Below, in pieces: positions 8,822 through 18,171 of a stretch of 64,000 bases of DNA. Position 1 is the stretch's first letter; every line of letters begins with the position of its first letter. Both the position numbers and the translations under genes were made by a program. Under the pieces are notes generated by a model. It searched no databases, was not told the origin of the DNA, and saw only the letters and a list, made by a program, of their open reading frames with translations. Source of the DNA: Gillisella vitis (GTDB lineage: Bacteria > Pseudomonadota > Alphaproteobacteria > Rhizobiales > Rhizobiaceae); contig NZ_CP056047.1 in assembly GCF_021559775.1 (NCBI RefSeq), forward strand, positions 1,612,001 to 1,676,000, given 5' to 3'.

Positions 8822-10221
8822 CGAAACATCTGCCGCAGCCGCTGGCCATTGCGATCGATCTCGATCCGCCAATAAGCCGGCGAGCCTGCCGCAATCTTCA
8901 CCATATCCCGCGACGAGGTAACCTCGGTGCCATTGATGGAGACGATGATATCACCGGGCTGGAAGCCAAGCCGCTGCGCAACCGAACCATCAGCGACAGC
9001 GGTAATCGCCACGCCACTCGTCTGCGTGTTCAGTTTCAGCTCATAGGCAAGACGTGGCGACAGATTTCCGACCGTTGCACCTTCAAACGGACTGTTGTCC
9101 TTGATCACCTGTTCGTCGCGCGGACGGGTCTCCGGTGCACCGGCCAGCGTCAAGGTAATGTCCTTGGGCTTGCCATTGTCAATCACGTTCAAAGTCACCG
9201 ACTTACCAAGGCCTGTCGTCGTCAGGCGGTAGTTTAGGGCATCTGGATGCTCAACGATGACGCCATCCACCGCCGTAATCACCTGCCCGGCCTTGATACC
9301 AGCCTTGTCTGCCGGGCCGCCTTCCACCGTCTTCGTCACCAGCGCACCTAAAACCTGTTTCAGACCAAGTGCGTCAGCGACATCTGACGTGACCGGCTCG
9401 AATGTGGCGCCAACGTAAGGCCGCTCGAACGATGATGCACCCTTGTCAGCCGCCTCCAGGAACACTTTGACCAGATTGGCGGGAATGGCGAAACCAACGC
9501 CGTTCGAGCCGCCGCCCTTGGAAAAGATCGCGGTATTCAAGCCGATCAACTCGCCATTCATATTCATCAGCGCGCCCCCGGAGTTGCCGGGATTGATCGA
9601 CGCATCGGTCTGGATGAAGAAGCCGAAATCGCCTTCCGATACCTGGTTGCGCGCCAGGCCGGAGACAATGCCACTGGTCACCGTCTGGCCAACACCAAAG
9701 GGATTGCCGATTGCCAGCACGAGATCGCCGACCTCGATCTTATCCGAATCGGCGATTTTCAGCGTCGGCAAACTTTCCTTAGCGTCGATTTTCAAGACAG
9801 CCAAATCCAGCCGCTCATCCTTCAAGACCACTTTCACCGGATATTCCCGGCCATCGGACAGCGCCACCTTGATATCGTCTGCCCCTGCGATGACGTGAAA
9901 ATTGGTCATCACCGTGCCGTTCGCCTCAACAATCACCCCGGAGCCTAGCGAGGTCTGGCGTTCCGTGCGGTTGGGAAACCGCTGGCCAAAGAATTGCTGA
10001 AAAAACGGATCGCCGGCGAAAGGATTGACGCGACTCTGGACGATCCGCTCGGCATAGACATTGACGACGGCCCCATGGGTCTGCTTGACCAGAGGGGCAA
10101 AGGACATCTGCATATCCGCCCGGCTTTGGGGCAGGCTTTTCGCGTCCTGCGCCAGTACCGGCGAACCGGCCAGACATGCAAGGACGATGACAGCGGGAGA
10201 CATCGATTTCAGGCCACGCAT
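8818..10221 (-). CDS. Periplasmic serine endoprotease of the DegQ/DegP (HtrA) family
   Basis: A secreted quality-control protease of about 467 residues. The N-terminal signal peptide is MRGLKSMSPAVIVLACLAGSPVLAQ. The trypsin-like triad is visible: His in TNFHVIAGA, Asp in ERLDLAVLKID and Ser in NPGNSGGAL. Two PDZ domains follow (about residues 265-350 and 375-467; the second contains GFQPGDIIVSINGTEV). The start at 10221 gives a proper signal peptide and is preceded by AAGGAA; an upstream start at 10260 would add thirteen non-conserved residues. First gene of a coupled transcript with rarA. Confidence 0.93.
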   Translation of the reverse strand: MRGLKSMSPAVIVLACLAGSPVLAQDAKSLPQSRADMQMSFAPLVKQTHGAVVNVYAERIVQSRVNPFAGDPFFQQFFGQRFPNRTERQTSLGSGVIVEANGTVMTNFHVIAGADDIKVALSDGREYPVKVVLKDERLDLAVLKIDAKESLPTLKIADSDKIEVGDLVLAIGNPFGVGQTVTSGIVSGLARNQVSEGDFGFFIQTDASINPGNSGGALMNMNGELIGLNTAIFSKGGGSNGVGFAIPANLVKVFLEAADKGASSFERPYVGATFEPVTSDVADALGLKQVLGALVTKTVEGGPADKAGIKAGQVITAVDGVIVEHPDALNYRLTTTGLGKSVTLNVIDNGKPKDITLTLAGAPETRPRDEQVIKDNSPFEGATVGNLSPRLAYELKLNTQTSGVAITAVADGSVAQRLGFQPGDIIVSINGTEVTSSRDMVKIAAGSPAYWRIEIDRNGQRLRQMFR

Positions 10222-10476
10222 ACGGGTTTCCTTTTCATTCTCCCAAAACTTGACGGCCAAGTCTTATGGGAGGTTTTCGCAAAGCAAAATAGGCTCTTGG
10301 GTGAAAATTGTGGCAAAGCATCGTCATTTCAAGCGCCGAAGGTTCGGCGCAACGACAATAATGAAAACCGAGACGCCACGGCCCACCACCCAGGGGAACA
10401 TTTGCTGGTGAAGCGCATTCTTGATAGCCTTGACGGCGAAAAGCCTGCCGCGTCGAATGACGGGAAAGCCACGACC

Positions 10477-10839
10477 ATGAAAACCGCGTCTGCCACCACC
10501 TCGATTTTGTTTCTCAGCACCCTGGTGATTGCAGGCATGATGCCGCGCCACGGCGATGCCGCCAGTTTCGATTGTACCAAGACCGATCTGAAGGCTGACG
10601 AAAAAGCGATTTGCGACAATCGCGATCTGAACGATCTGGACGTGAAGATGGTCACCACATTTGAGCTGATTTCCGGCCTGCTGCCCATGGGCAATCGCGG
10701 CGAATTGCAGGACCAGCAGACGGTTTGGCTGAAAACCCGCCAGTCCTGCAATGCCGACAACGACTGCATTACCAAGGCCTATGATGCTCGGTTGAAGGCA
10801 TTGAAGAGCGTTTACGACAAGATTGAACGTCCGCTTTAA
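10477..10839 (+). CDS. Secreted LprI-like (DUF1311) protein
   Basis: A 120-residue protein with a signal peptide ending near GDAASFDC. The mature part has four cysteines (FDC, KAIC, RQSC, DNDC), probably two disulfides, and the family pattern LKADEKAICDNRDLNDLD ... CITKAYDARLKAL. The DUF1311 family includes the mycobacterial lysozyme inhibitor LprI, but most members, including this one, have no known function. Divergent from the degQ-type gene across about 250 bp, and followed after 90 bp by the DUF1203 gene. The ribosome binding site is weak (GGGAAAG). Confidence 0.8.
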   Translation: MKTASATTSILFLSTLVIAGMMPRHGDAASFDCTKTDLKADEKAICDNRDLNDLDVKMVTTFELISGLLPMGNRGELQDQQTVWLKTRQSCNADNDCITKAYDARLKALKSVYDKIERPL

Positions 10840-10928
10840 GTTTCTTTGCGCGTTGGCAAGAACCGGGTGGTTTCAGTCCACCGTCCAGGCAAAAGTTTGG
10901 CACATTCACGTCAAACAGGAGCCAGACA

Positions 10929-11438
10929 ATGCAGACCATCCGCTTTGCCCCCATGCCGTCCACCCTTGCCGAAGCCTACCGGAGCGGTGCGCCGGATGCC
11001 TATGGATGCGTGCCGGAACGCCGCACCTCGCCTGGTGGCAGCTATCAATGCCGCCATTGCCTGGCGCCGATTGCCGAAGGTGCGCCTTATCTAACCCTGG
11101 CCTATCGGCCTTTCCCGGATCTACAGCCCTATGCCGAAACCGGACCGATCTTTCTTCACGCCGAGGAATGCGCGGCTTACGATGAAGGCGATACTTTGCC
11201 GCCAATCTTCGAAAGCCCCGATTATATCGTGCGTGGCTATGGCCGCGATGACAGGATCGTCTATGGCACCGGCGCCGTTACCGAGACATCGCGGATAGCG
11301 GCGCGCGCGCTAGAGCTTCTCCAGGACGAAAAAATCGCCTATGTGCATGTCCGGTCGGCTCGCAACAACTGCTTTCAATGCAGGATCGAGCGGACCCCGG
11401 TGGGCGAAGATCTGCCGGAGGGATTGGAAACCGCCTAG
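10929..11438 (+). CDS. DUF1203 family protein
   Basis: A 169-residue soluble protein. A CRHC knuckle (YQCRHCLAPI, about residues 41-50) and later cysteines (EECAAY, NNCFQCRIER) could bind a metal. The segment LAYRPFPDLQPYAETGPIFLHAEEC resembles DUF1203 proteins, a family without known function. The start follows AGGAG at about seven bases. No enzymatic motif is seen. Confidence 0.78.
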   Translation: MQTIRFAPMPSTLAEAYRSGAPDAYGCVPERRTSPGGSYQCRHCLAPIAEGAPYLTLAYRPFPDLQPYAETGPIFLHAEECAAYDEGDTLPPIFESPDYIVRGYGRDDRIVYGTGAVTETSRIAARALELLQDEKIAYVHVRSARNNCFQCRIERTPVGEDLPEGLETA

Positions 11439-11489
11439 AGTTAGTCAGGGAAAACCTGACAGGCTCTAAGCACTGCAAGGAGACATGTC

Positions 11490-13106
11490 TTGAAAATTGG
11501 CGTCATCAATACCGGCGGCACGATCAGCTGCGTCGGCAATCCACTGGCTCCGATGACCAGCACGCAATTCAAGGCAGCCTGCCAGTCCCATCTCGACCCG
11601 ATTCTCAAGCAGAAATTTGCCGATCTGGTGCTGGACTATGTGACCGACCTCGCCTTTCCCGAAAGCGAGAGCGGCATGTTGGACAGCACCAATCTGCAAC
11701 CCTCCGACTGGTGCTTGATTGCTCGCCATATCCTGGAGCGCTACGACACGGTGGACGGCTGGATCGTATTGCATGGCACAGATACCATGGATTACAGCGG
11801 CACAGCCCTGGCCATGCTGCTCTCCCGCGTCAGTGCCGATGGCACTGTGCTAGCACAACTCAGCAAGCCGGTGATCCTCACCGGCTCACAAGTGCCGCTG
11901 TTTCATTCCCCCACGCCGGGGGTGATTTCCGGCATGACGTTCAATAGTGACGCCTTTCAAAATGTCTGTGGTGCGGTCGCAGCCGCCCAGACTGGCCTTG
12001 CCGGTGTCAGTGTGTTTTTCGATAGCCAGTTGATGCGCGGCTCGCGGGTGGTGAAAGCCGATGCCAGCCAGTTTCGCGGCTTTTCCAGTCCGAATTTCCC
12101 GGTTGTCGGCCAGTATGGCATCACCCTCGGCCTCAATGCTGACCTTGCCCCACTGCCACCCGTATCCTCCGCTGTCAGCCTGGATGATGAAGCCGCGAGG
12201 GCGGAAACCCTGGCCCAATTGCAGGCCATCACCTCCAACATAAACAAGGCTCCGGTCATCACTCTCGGGGCCTTTCCCGCCTGGTACGATGCCGCCCAAG
12301 GTAAGGCGCTGCTGGCCGATATGATCCGCGCCTGCGTGGCCCAGGGCATTGGCGGACTGGTGCTGCAAGCCTATGGTGCGGGTAATTTCCCAAGCGGCAA
12401 TGCCAGACATCCAGACCAGGGCGCTATCTACAAGGCATTGGAGGAGGCCAACCGGGCGGGCGTGGTTGTCGTCGATAATACCCAGGTTCTGCAAGGTGCT
12501 GTGGACTATAATACCTATGCCGCAGGGGCCTGGCTGCCCGCCATAGGCGCATTGAACCCCGTGGATATGACCGTCATGGCCTCCCTCGCCAAGCTGACCG
12601 TGCTTCTGGCGGCCCGCGATGCAAATGGTTGGTCACTGGACGATGTCAAATATCTGATGCAGATCCCGCTGGTTGGCGAGATGGCCGATATTGCCCGGTT
12701 GGACAGCCGTAGCAACGCAATGCTTCTTCCCGGTCAGTCGCTGACCACGTTCAATGGTAGCGCCAGCCTGGTGAACGACCCGATGCTCGGCCCGCAACTG
12801 CGAGACAGCTCCGGCAAGACGCTTTGGTCCATGCTGGGGTCGATGCTGAACGAAAATGAAAAAGCCGCCCTGCCCGGCCGGTTGCAGATGCGCGACGATG
12901 GAAATCTGGTTTTCTATAGCCGAAACAATCAGCCTTTGTGGCAAAGCCAGACCGGTGGGACAGAAGGTGCCTCATCACAACTACGTCTTGGACAGCCAGA
13001 CGAAAACACCGTGTGCTTGAGCATTTATGATTACAACCACCGCCAAACGCTCTGGAGCAAGACTTTTTTGCTTCCATCCGACAGGTATCAAGACTCGAAG
13101 ATGTGA
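11490..13106 (+). CDS. Asparaginase/glutaminase-like protein fused to a bulb-type lectin domain
   Basis: A 538-residue two-part protein. Residues 1 to about 330 are a bacterial-type asparaginase: first catalytic threonine in NTGGTIS (about residues 7-13), second in LHGTDTMDYSG (about 93-103), and the usual RGSRVVKADASQFRGFSSPN segment with the conserved lysine. Residues about 410-538 look like a mannose-binding bulb lectin (B_lectin) domain: LQMRDDGNLVFYSRNNQPLW matches the QxDGNLVxY repeat. There is no signal peptide, so the protein starts straight in the enzyme fold. The start is TTG at 11490 with AAGGAG seven bases upstream; the nearby ATG at 11485 is out of frame and runs into a stop. Hydrolysis of Asn or Gln is inferred; the lectin ligand is unknown. 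Confidence 0.85.
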   Translation: MKIGVINTGGTISCVGNPLAPMTSTQFKAACQSHLDPILKQKFADLVLDYVTDLAFPESESGMLDSTNLQPSDWCLIARHILERYDTVDGWIVLHGTDTMDYSGTALAMLLSRVSADGTVLAQLSKPVILTGSQVPLFHSPTPGVISGMTFNSDAFQNVCGAVAAAQTGLAGVSVFFDSQLMRGSRVVKADASQFRGFSSPNFPVVGQYGITLGLNADLAPLPPVSSAVSLDDEAARAETLAQLQAITSNINKAPVITLGAFPAWYDAAQGKALLADMIRACVAQGIGGLVLQAYGAGNFPSGNARHPDQGAIYKALEEANRAGVVVVDNTQVLQGAVDYNTYAAGAWLPAIGALNPVDMTVMASLAKLTVLLAARDANGWSLDDVKYLMQIPLVGEMADIARLDSRSNAMLLPGQSLTTFNGSASLVNDPMLGPQLRDSSGKTLWSMLGSMLNENEKAALPGRLQMRDDGNLVFYSRNNQPLWQSQTGGTEGASSQLRLGQPDENTVCLSIYDYNHRQTLWSKTFLLPSDRYQDSKM

Positions 13107-13255
13107 ACCACAGCGTCGCAGAAAAACAGCCGTTCGTCTGACGTGGCGGGCGGCTTTGAGCCGCTTGATGTAAGCGGGAATTTTAACGAGATTTTTTACA
13201 GTATTTACAATGATCGCCGTTAAAATCGAAAGGAACCTAGAAAAAAGACTTTCAC

Positions 13256-13591
13256 ATGCAAAACAACCTTAAAATGGACATTCGCACAGCCCCCCGAAGC
13301 CGCTGCCGCATGGATAGTGCCGTGCGCTATATGCGCCAGGTTGCCGATTGCCGGATCATCGATATTTCCCGCTCAGGCTTGGCACTTGAACTCTACACTG
13401 CCTTCCACGCAGCAGCTGGCAGCACCGTCCTCATCGAAAATGAGGAAATTGGTCTGCTGGAGGGAATGGTCCGCTGGAACCGGGGTGGACGTCTGGGCAT
13501 TCAGTTTCGCCAGAACAGCAATTCCATTGCGAAGGTCGCCGCTTACTTTCGCAACTTCCACCAGGAAGTGCGCCCGGTCCTGAAACAATAG
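13256..13591 (+). CDS. PilZ domain protein, possible cyclic-di-GMP binder
   Basis: A 111-residue single-domain PilZ protein. The two binding motifs are present: an arginine-rich start (RSRCRMDSAVRY, about residues 15-26) and DISRSGLALE (about 39-48, consensus D/NxSxxG), followed by the hydrophobic strand GMVRWNRGGRLGIQFRQ. It probably acts as a c-di-GMP receptor in motility or surface polysaccharide control, but no such genes lie nearby. Monocistronic as far as can be seen. Confidence 0.85.
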   Translation: MQNNLKMDIRTAPRSRCRMDSAVRYMRQVADCRIIDISRSGLALELYTAFHAAAGSTVLIENEEIGLLEGMVRWNRGGRLGIQFRQNSNSIAKVAAYFRNFHQEVRPVLKQ

Positions 13592-13754
13592 ACCCGATCG
13601 CTCCCCCACAGCTTTGATCGCTCGAGCTAAATGTCACCGGCCAATTTCTGGCGCACACGGTATTTCAGATTAGCATCATCAACCTGTCATGATATGAAGG
13701 CAACTGGTTTGCGATGCTCACGCATCGACGAAGACATTTGCCAGGAGCCTTCCC

Positions 13755-15758
13755 ATGTCGCCACTCGCACACTTGCGCCCCACCGACCTGCACCCTATTA
13801 CGCGCCGCTCGCTGTTGGGAGGTTTTGCCGCTGCCAGCGCCCTTGTCGTGCTTCATCCGTTTGCCGCCCGGGCAGCAGCCAATCAGGCGCATTTGCGGTT
13901 GATGGAAACCACCGACATCCATGTCAACCTGATGCCCTACGATTATTATGCCGACAAGCCCAATGACACGATGGGCCTGACGCGCACAGCGACGCTGATC
14001 GACGAGATCCGGGCCGAAGCTGGCAACTCCATGTTGATCGACAATGGCGATTTGCTGCAAGGCAGCCCGATGGGCGATTACATGGCCTATAAAAAGGGCA
14101 TCAAGGCCGGTGATCAGCACCCCGTCATGAAGGCCATGAACACGCTGGGCTATGATTGCGGCACGCTTGGCAATCATGAATTCAATTACGGCCTCGATTT
14201 CATGTTCAACACGCTGGCGGCGGCGAAATATCCTATTGTCTGCGCCAACCTGACCAAGGGCCAGCTCGCCTCCGATCCGAAAAACGACGCGCTGTTCTTC
14301 AAGCCGTTCACCATCATCGAAAAGACCATCAAGGATGGCGCGGGCACCGAGAGCGTCATCAAGGTTGGCTTTATCGGGTTCGTTCCGCCGCAGATTATGC
14401 TCTGGGATGCCAAGAACCTCGAAGGCAAGGCCCAGACCCGTGACATCGTCGAGGCGGCGCGCGCCTGGGTGCCTGTCATGAAGGAGCAAGGCGCCGATAT
14501 CGTTATCGCGCTGTCGCATTCAGGTATCGACGGTAGCGGCCAGACCGAGAGAATGGAAAATGCCTCGCTCTACCTGGCGACAGTTGATGGCATTGATGCG
14601 ATTTTCACCGGCCATCAGCATCTGGTGTTTCCCGGTCCAAAAACCTGGGATGGTGTCCAGGGTGCCGATCCGCTCAGGGGAACATTGATGGGCAAGCCCG
14701 CGGTCATGGCTGGCTTCTGGGGCTCACATATGGGCCTGATTGACTTCATGCTGGAAAAAGATGGCAATCGCTGGAAAATCGTCGATTTCACCGCAGAGGC
14801 GCGGCCGATCTATCACCGCGATGACGCCAAGAAAATCATTGCCGATGTCAGGGACAATCAGGACGTTGTGGCGGCCGTAAAGGACGAACATGAGGCAACT
14901 TTGGCCTATGTGCGCACCCCGGTCGGCAAGACCTCCGCACCGCTTTACTCCTATTTCGCGCTGGTGGCCGACGACCCCTCGGTGCAGATCGTTTCCAATG
15001 CCCAGACCTGGTATATCAAGGACATGCTAAAGGAGACGAAATACAAGGATTACCCGGTACTGTCAGCCGCAGCGCCGTTCAAAGCTGGCGGCCGCGGTGG
15101 CGCCGATTATTATACCGATGTTCCCGCAGGCGATATCGCCATTAAAAATGTCTCGGACCTCTACCTCTATCCAAATACCGTGCAGGCGGTGCTGATAACA
15201 GGCGCGCAAGTCAAGAACTGGCTGGAAATGTCGGCTGGCATGTTCAACCAGATCAAGCCTGGATCGAAGGATGCGGCCCTGCTCAATCTCGACTTCCCAT
15301 CCTACAATTACGATGTGATCGACGGCGTCACCTATGAGATCGATCTGTCGCAGCCAGCGAAATATGACAAGGATGGCAAGCCGGTCAATCCGGATGCAAG
15401 CCGGATCAAAAACCTGAGCTTTAACGGCAAGCCGATCGATCCCGCCCAGCAATTTGTGGTCGTCACCAACAATTACCGCGCCGGTGGTGGTGGAAAATTC
15501 CCTGACATCGCCTCAGACAAGGTGATTTTCGTCGGCCCGGATACCAATCGCGATGTCATCGTCCGCTATATCGTCGCGCAGGGTACCATCAACCCCTCGG
15601 CTGACGGCAATTGGCGCTTTGCCGCGATCCCCGACACGACCGCCAGCTTCCAGACAGGCCCCAAGGGCCGGGCGTTTGCCACTGAGGTCAAGGGCGCGAA
15701 GATCGAGGATGCCGGTGACGGCGCGGACGGTTTTGCCAATTACCGGCTGATTCTGTAA
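13755..15758 (+). CDS. cpdB: 2',3'-cyclic-nucleotide 2'-phosphodiesterase / 3'-nucleotidase
   Basis: A periplasmic nucleotide scavenging enzyme of 667 residues, close to the usual CpdB length. The N-terminus carries a twin-arginine-type signal (TRRSLLGGFAAAS ... AARAAA). The metallophosphatase motifs are METTDIHVNL, IDNGDLLQGSPMGDY, LGNHEFNYG, IALSHSG and FTGHQH; the C-terminal 5'-nucleotidase domain includes NNYRAGGGGKFPD. It releases nucleosides and phosphate from RNA breakdown products. The start at 13755 is the ATG after AGGAG, giving MSPLAHLRPTD. A symmetric terminator separates it from the convergent HlyU gene. Confidence 0.93.
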   Translation: MSPLAHLRPTDLHPITRRSLLGGFAAASALVVLHPFAARAAANQAHLRLMETTDIHVNLMPYDYYADKPNDTMGLTRTATLIDEIRAEAGNSMLIDNGDLLQGSPMGDYMAYKKGIKAGDQHPVMKAMNTLGYDCGTLGNHEFNYGLDFMFNTLAAAKYPIVCANLTKGQLASDPKNDALFFKPFTIIEKTIKDGAGTESVIKVGFIGFVPPQIMLWDAKNLEGKAQTRDIVEAARAWVPVMKEQGADIVIALSHSGIDGSGQTERMENASLYLATVDGIDAIFTGHQHLVFPGPKTWDGVQGADPLRGTLMGKPAVMAGFWGSHMGLIDFMLEKDGNRWKIVDFTAEARPIYHRDDAKKIIADVRDNQDVVAAVKDEHEATLAYVRTPVGKTSAPLYSYFALVADDPSVQIVSNAQTWYIKDMLKETKYKDYPVLSAAAPFKAGGRGGADYYTDVPAGDIAIKNVSDLYLYPNTVQAVLITGAQVKNWLEMSAGMFNQIKPGSKDAALLNLDFPSYNYDVIDGVTYEIDLSQPAKYDKDGKPVNPDASRIKNLSFNGKPIDPAQQFVVVTNNYRAGGGGKFPDIASDKVIFVGPDTNRDVIVRYIVAQGTINPSADGNWRFAAIPDTTASFQTGPKGRAFATEVKGAKIEDAGDGADGFANYRLIL

Positions 15759-15776
15759 AACCACGATCCAGCTGAA

Positions 15777-15818
15777 ACGCAAAACGCCCGGACCAAATCC
15801 GGGCGTTTTGCGTGAAAA
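15777..15818. terminator. Bidirectional terminator between cpdB and the HlyU-family gene
   Basis: ACGCAAAACGCCCGG pairs perfectly with CCGGGCGTTTTGCGT around ACCAAAT; short A and T runs flank both sides, so it can serve both convergent genes. Confidence 0.85.
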
Positions 15819-15834
15819 ATGATCCCTAAAATCT

Positions 15835-16161
15835 TTAAGCGCTGCGATCCTTGGCACCATCGGCAAACAACGAAGGTCCGTTCTGGTCAATAATCTGGCG
15901 GGCCTTGCGGAAGGTGCAATCCAGCGCATCTTCCTTGGATGTAAACATGTCGGCGCGAATGAAGCTGCGGGTCAGCGTTTCGCCATTGACGTCCTTTTCG
16001 ATCCGCCCGGCCAAACGCAACTGGCTACCTTCCTTGATCGGCTCGGCATAGATCCGGCAATCGCCATGCAATTGCGGCTCGACGGAAACGGACTGCTTCG
16101 TCTCATCTGATGCTGAAGAACCCGAAAACGCCGAAAAGATCTTCGAAAGAAAGGATGCCAT
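15835..16161 (-). CDS. HlyU-family protein
   Basis: A 108-residue protein resembling the HlyU family (small proteins named after the Vibrio haemolysin activator). The core is DCRIYAEPIKEGSQLRLAGRI, KDVNGETLTRSFIRADMF and a helical end. The start at 16161 (MASFLSKIFSAFSG) is preceded by GAGGG; an upstream in-frame start would add a stretch without conservation. In rhizobia these are orphan genes with no shown regulatory role. Confidence 0.78.
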   Translation of the reverse strand: MASFLSKIFSAFSGSSASDETKQSVSVEPQLHGDCRIYAEPIKEGSQLRLAGRIEKDVNGETLTRSFIRADMFTSKEDALDCTFRKARQIIDQNGPSLFADGAKDRSA

Positions 16162-16310
16162 TGCAACTGCCCTCTGCCTGCCAACAAATATCATGGCGCA
16201 GGGACACTCACGCATCCCGGCCAAGACCAATGTCGTTTGTCGGCAAGCATGATCATAAAATCAAGCGATTTTGCTCACAGTCTATCCAATAATCACTGCT
16301 GGCCGTCTGC

Positions 16311-16384
16311 AAATGGCAATTTCTGCGCTTCCGGTACTCACGTACGTTAAGTACGCTCCGTTCCGGTTCTCGAAATCACCATTT
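16311..16384. repeat. REP-like imperfect inverted repeat
   Basis: Left arm AAATGGcaATTTC...CCGG...CGTAC and right arm GTACG...CCGG...GAAATcaCCATTT surround a GTTAA centre. The 74-base structure sits in the gap upstream of the HlyU gene and downstream of the glycosyltransferase, typical of repetitive extragenic palindromes. Only one copy was found in this window. Confidence 0.6.
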
Positions 16385-16443
16385 TCGCCAGACCAGCCGC
16401 AATTCTTGAACAGTCTGTCAGAACCGGCGATAAAACGCTCATA

Positions 16444-17481
16444 TCAGGCGACTGCATCCTCAGCAGGCATGGATTTCACTGCGGTTTCATTGGTCATCAC
16501 ACGACGGTTGCGCAGGAAAAACTGGAAACTGGTTGGCGCCCGCATCAGATAACCGGGATAGGCAGCAACCAGCCGCATCAGAACCTTGAAATCCGGCAGG
16601 TAGCCTTTGGCCAGGCCACGCAACAAGGCATAGGTATAGGCACCTTCATAGAGTTTTTGGCGGAACAGAACAGTCTCCGGATCGGCAAGCAAGATAACCG
16701 GCGTATCCTTGAGGTAATTATATTGAAGCGCCAGACAACCCTGAATCGCCACTGATTTCGGGCTATCCCAGGACACGTTGGACCAGTAGAGATTGACGCC
16801 TTCCAGGCAGCTGACATTGATCTTCGGATCGATCACCGTGTCGTTGAACAGGCAAAGCTCGATCCAGAAAACATGATCCTCGCCAGCACTGCGCAGCGCG
16901 CCATTGAAACGCAAACCGGCATTTTTCTTGAAGCGGTAAACGACGGTCGATGTCTGCGGGGGGCACTCGCGGATCATCACTTCCGCAAGTCGGCCCTTGC
17001 GGAAGGCATGGTAATTGTCACCGCAGATCAAGTCTTCATCGGAAGCAAGCGCGCGACGCGTAGCAGGAAGACTAATGAAATAGTCGGCATAATACTTGCC
17101 ACGAACATGGTTGCAGAAGAAGAAATCGCCAAAGACAAGCCCGTCCAGGGCACGTTGAATGTGATCGTCGTGCCAGACGTCGTCGGAATCGAGAAAGGCT
17201 ACATAGTTGACGGGATCGGCTTCAAGATAATCCAGCGCCATATTGCGCGCTTCGCCTGGTCCACCATTGTCTTTTTCAAGCAGAACGATGCGCAGATTGG
17301 GACCGGCTTCGAAATCAGCAAGTTCCTCTTTGGCGGAAATTGGCGAGCTATCGTCAACGATAACAACGCTTATCTCAACGTCACTGTCTAACTTCTGCGA
17401 TTTAATCGATTCCAGAGCCCGGGATAAAATTCCCTTCTCTTTCTGGAAAAAGGGAATCACGACAGCAACCGATACACTCAT
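16444..17481 (-). CDS. Family 2 glycosyltransferase
   Basis: A GT-A fold sugar transferase of about 345 residues. Motifs are VAVVIPFFQKEKG at the N-terminus, VVIVDDSSP (about residue 35), and the metal- and nucleotide-binding YVAFLDSDDVWHDDH (about 93-107). A short C-terminal hydrophobic or amphipathic part follows. Two adjacent ATG codons (17484 and 17481) follow GAGG; the second has the better spacing. No polysaccharide genes are near, so the acceptor cannot be guessed. It is flanked by a REP-like repeat and an AT-rich stretch, which may mean independent acquisition. Confidence 0.85.
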   Translation of the reverse strand: MSVSVAVVIPFFQKEKGILSRALESIKSQKLDSDVEISVVIVDDSSPISAKEELADFEAGPNLRIVLLEKDNGGPGEARNMALDYLEADPVNYVAFLDSDDVWHDDHIQRALDGLVFGDFFFCNHVRGKYYADYFISLPATRRALASDEDLICGDNYHAFRKGRLAEVMIRECPPQTSTVVYRFKKNAGLRFNGALRSAGEDHVFWIELCLFNDTVIDPKINVSCLEGVNLYWSNVSWDSPKSVAIQGCLALQYNYLKDTPVILLADPETVLFRQKLYEGAYTYALLRGLAKGYLPDFKVLMRLVAAYPGYLMRAPTSFQFFLRNRRVMTNETAVKSMPAEDAVA

Positions 17482-17494
17482 CATACACCTCACG

Positions 17495-18171
17495 TTGCTT
17501 CAACGACACCCTTTGCCACGCATGGTTTTCAAGCCATGTGCAGCCAAGATCTGTTCGGACACCATCACTGGTGCCGCAGCGTTCACGGAAAAATCATTAA
17601 TACAAAATTAAGCCTACACAACATTAGTCGAGCCAGCAACATCTAGAAACGTCATTTATTGGGTCTATTTTTTTAAGAATCATGGGAACGAAATCAGCAT
17701 TACCATTATGTTACACATGTATTTTAAGGGATTTCCCAAATTGGGACAGCACTGTTAAAGCAGTAAAATTAGGAAAAACTATTCGAAATCAACATTTTGG
17801 TAAATTGATATGTATCACCCCCCTTATTGTTGGGGATTTTTTACAAACCATAAGTGGATTTATTCTAGTCAATGCAACCGAATATGATTGCATGCTTGAC
17901 TGCAAAAAACGGAACTTATGGTAAATTTCTTGATAGCGTCAGTTTATGATCCATATCGAGACATGGACTGAGGCTTTCGCAGTGGTGCTTAGAACCCTGC
18001 TTTTCCTGCTTTCGCTCCAGTAGAGCGCGTCAGCAACGTCGTTCGCCTATACCCTGCCGAGGTAAAACCGTATTTTTCACTATCTGCGGCAGGATTGCTT
18101 AAAGCAGTTCCAACTTCGGGATCGATGCGTTAGCAGATAGCACTGATATTGCCGATGCTGGAAACCAGACC
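17495..18171. other. Long intergenic region with an AT-rich core
   Basis: About 680 bp between the divergent glycosyltransferase and ilvA genes. The core 17590-17940 is clearly richer in A+T than its surroundings. It contains an 80-codon open frame (17682-17924, plus strand) without a ribosome binding site or recognisable family, not called as a gene. No terminator or inverted repeat was clear. The ilvA promoter is presumably in the right part. Confidence 0.5.

Noticed and set aside
7481..8875. 464-codon plus-strand frame opposite rarA
   Set aside because: Antisense to a protein with full AAA+ motifs; no recognisable domain in the shadow.
13592..13754. Second small gene between the PilZ gene and cpdB
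   Set aside because: Frames here overlap the cpdB start and lack ribosome binding sites.
17682..17924. 80-codon plus-strand frame in the AT-rich gap
   Set aside because: No Shine-Dalgarno sequence, no family and no neighbours; recorded only as an observation.
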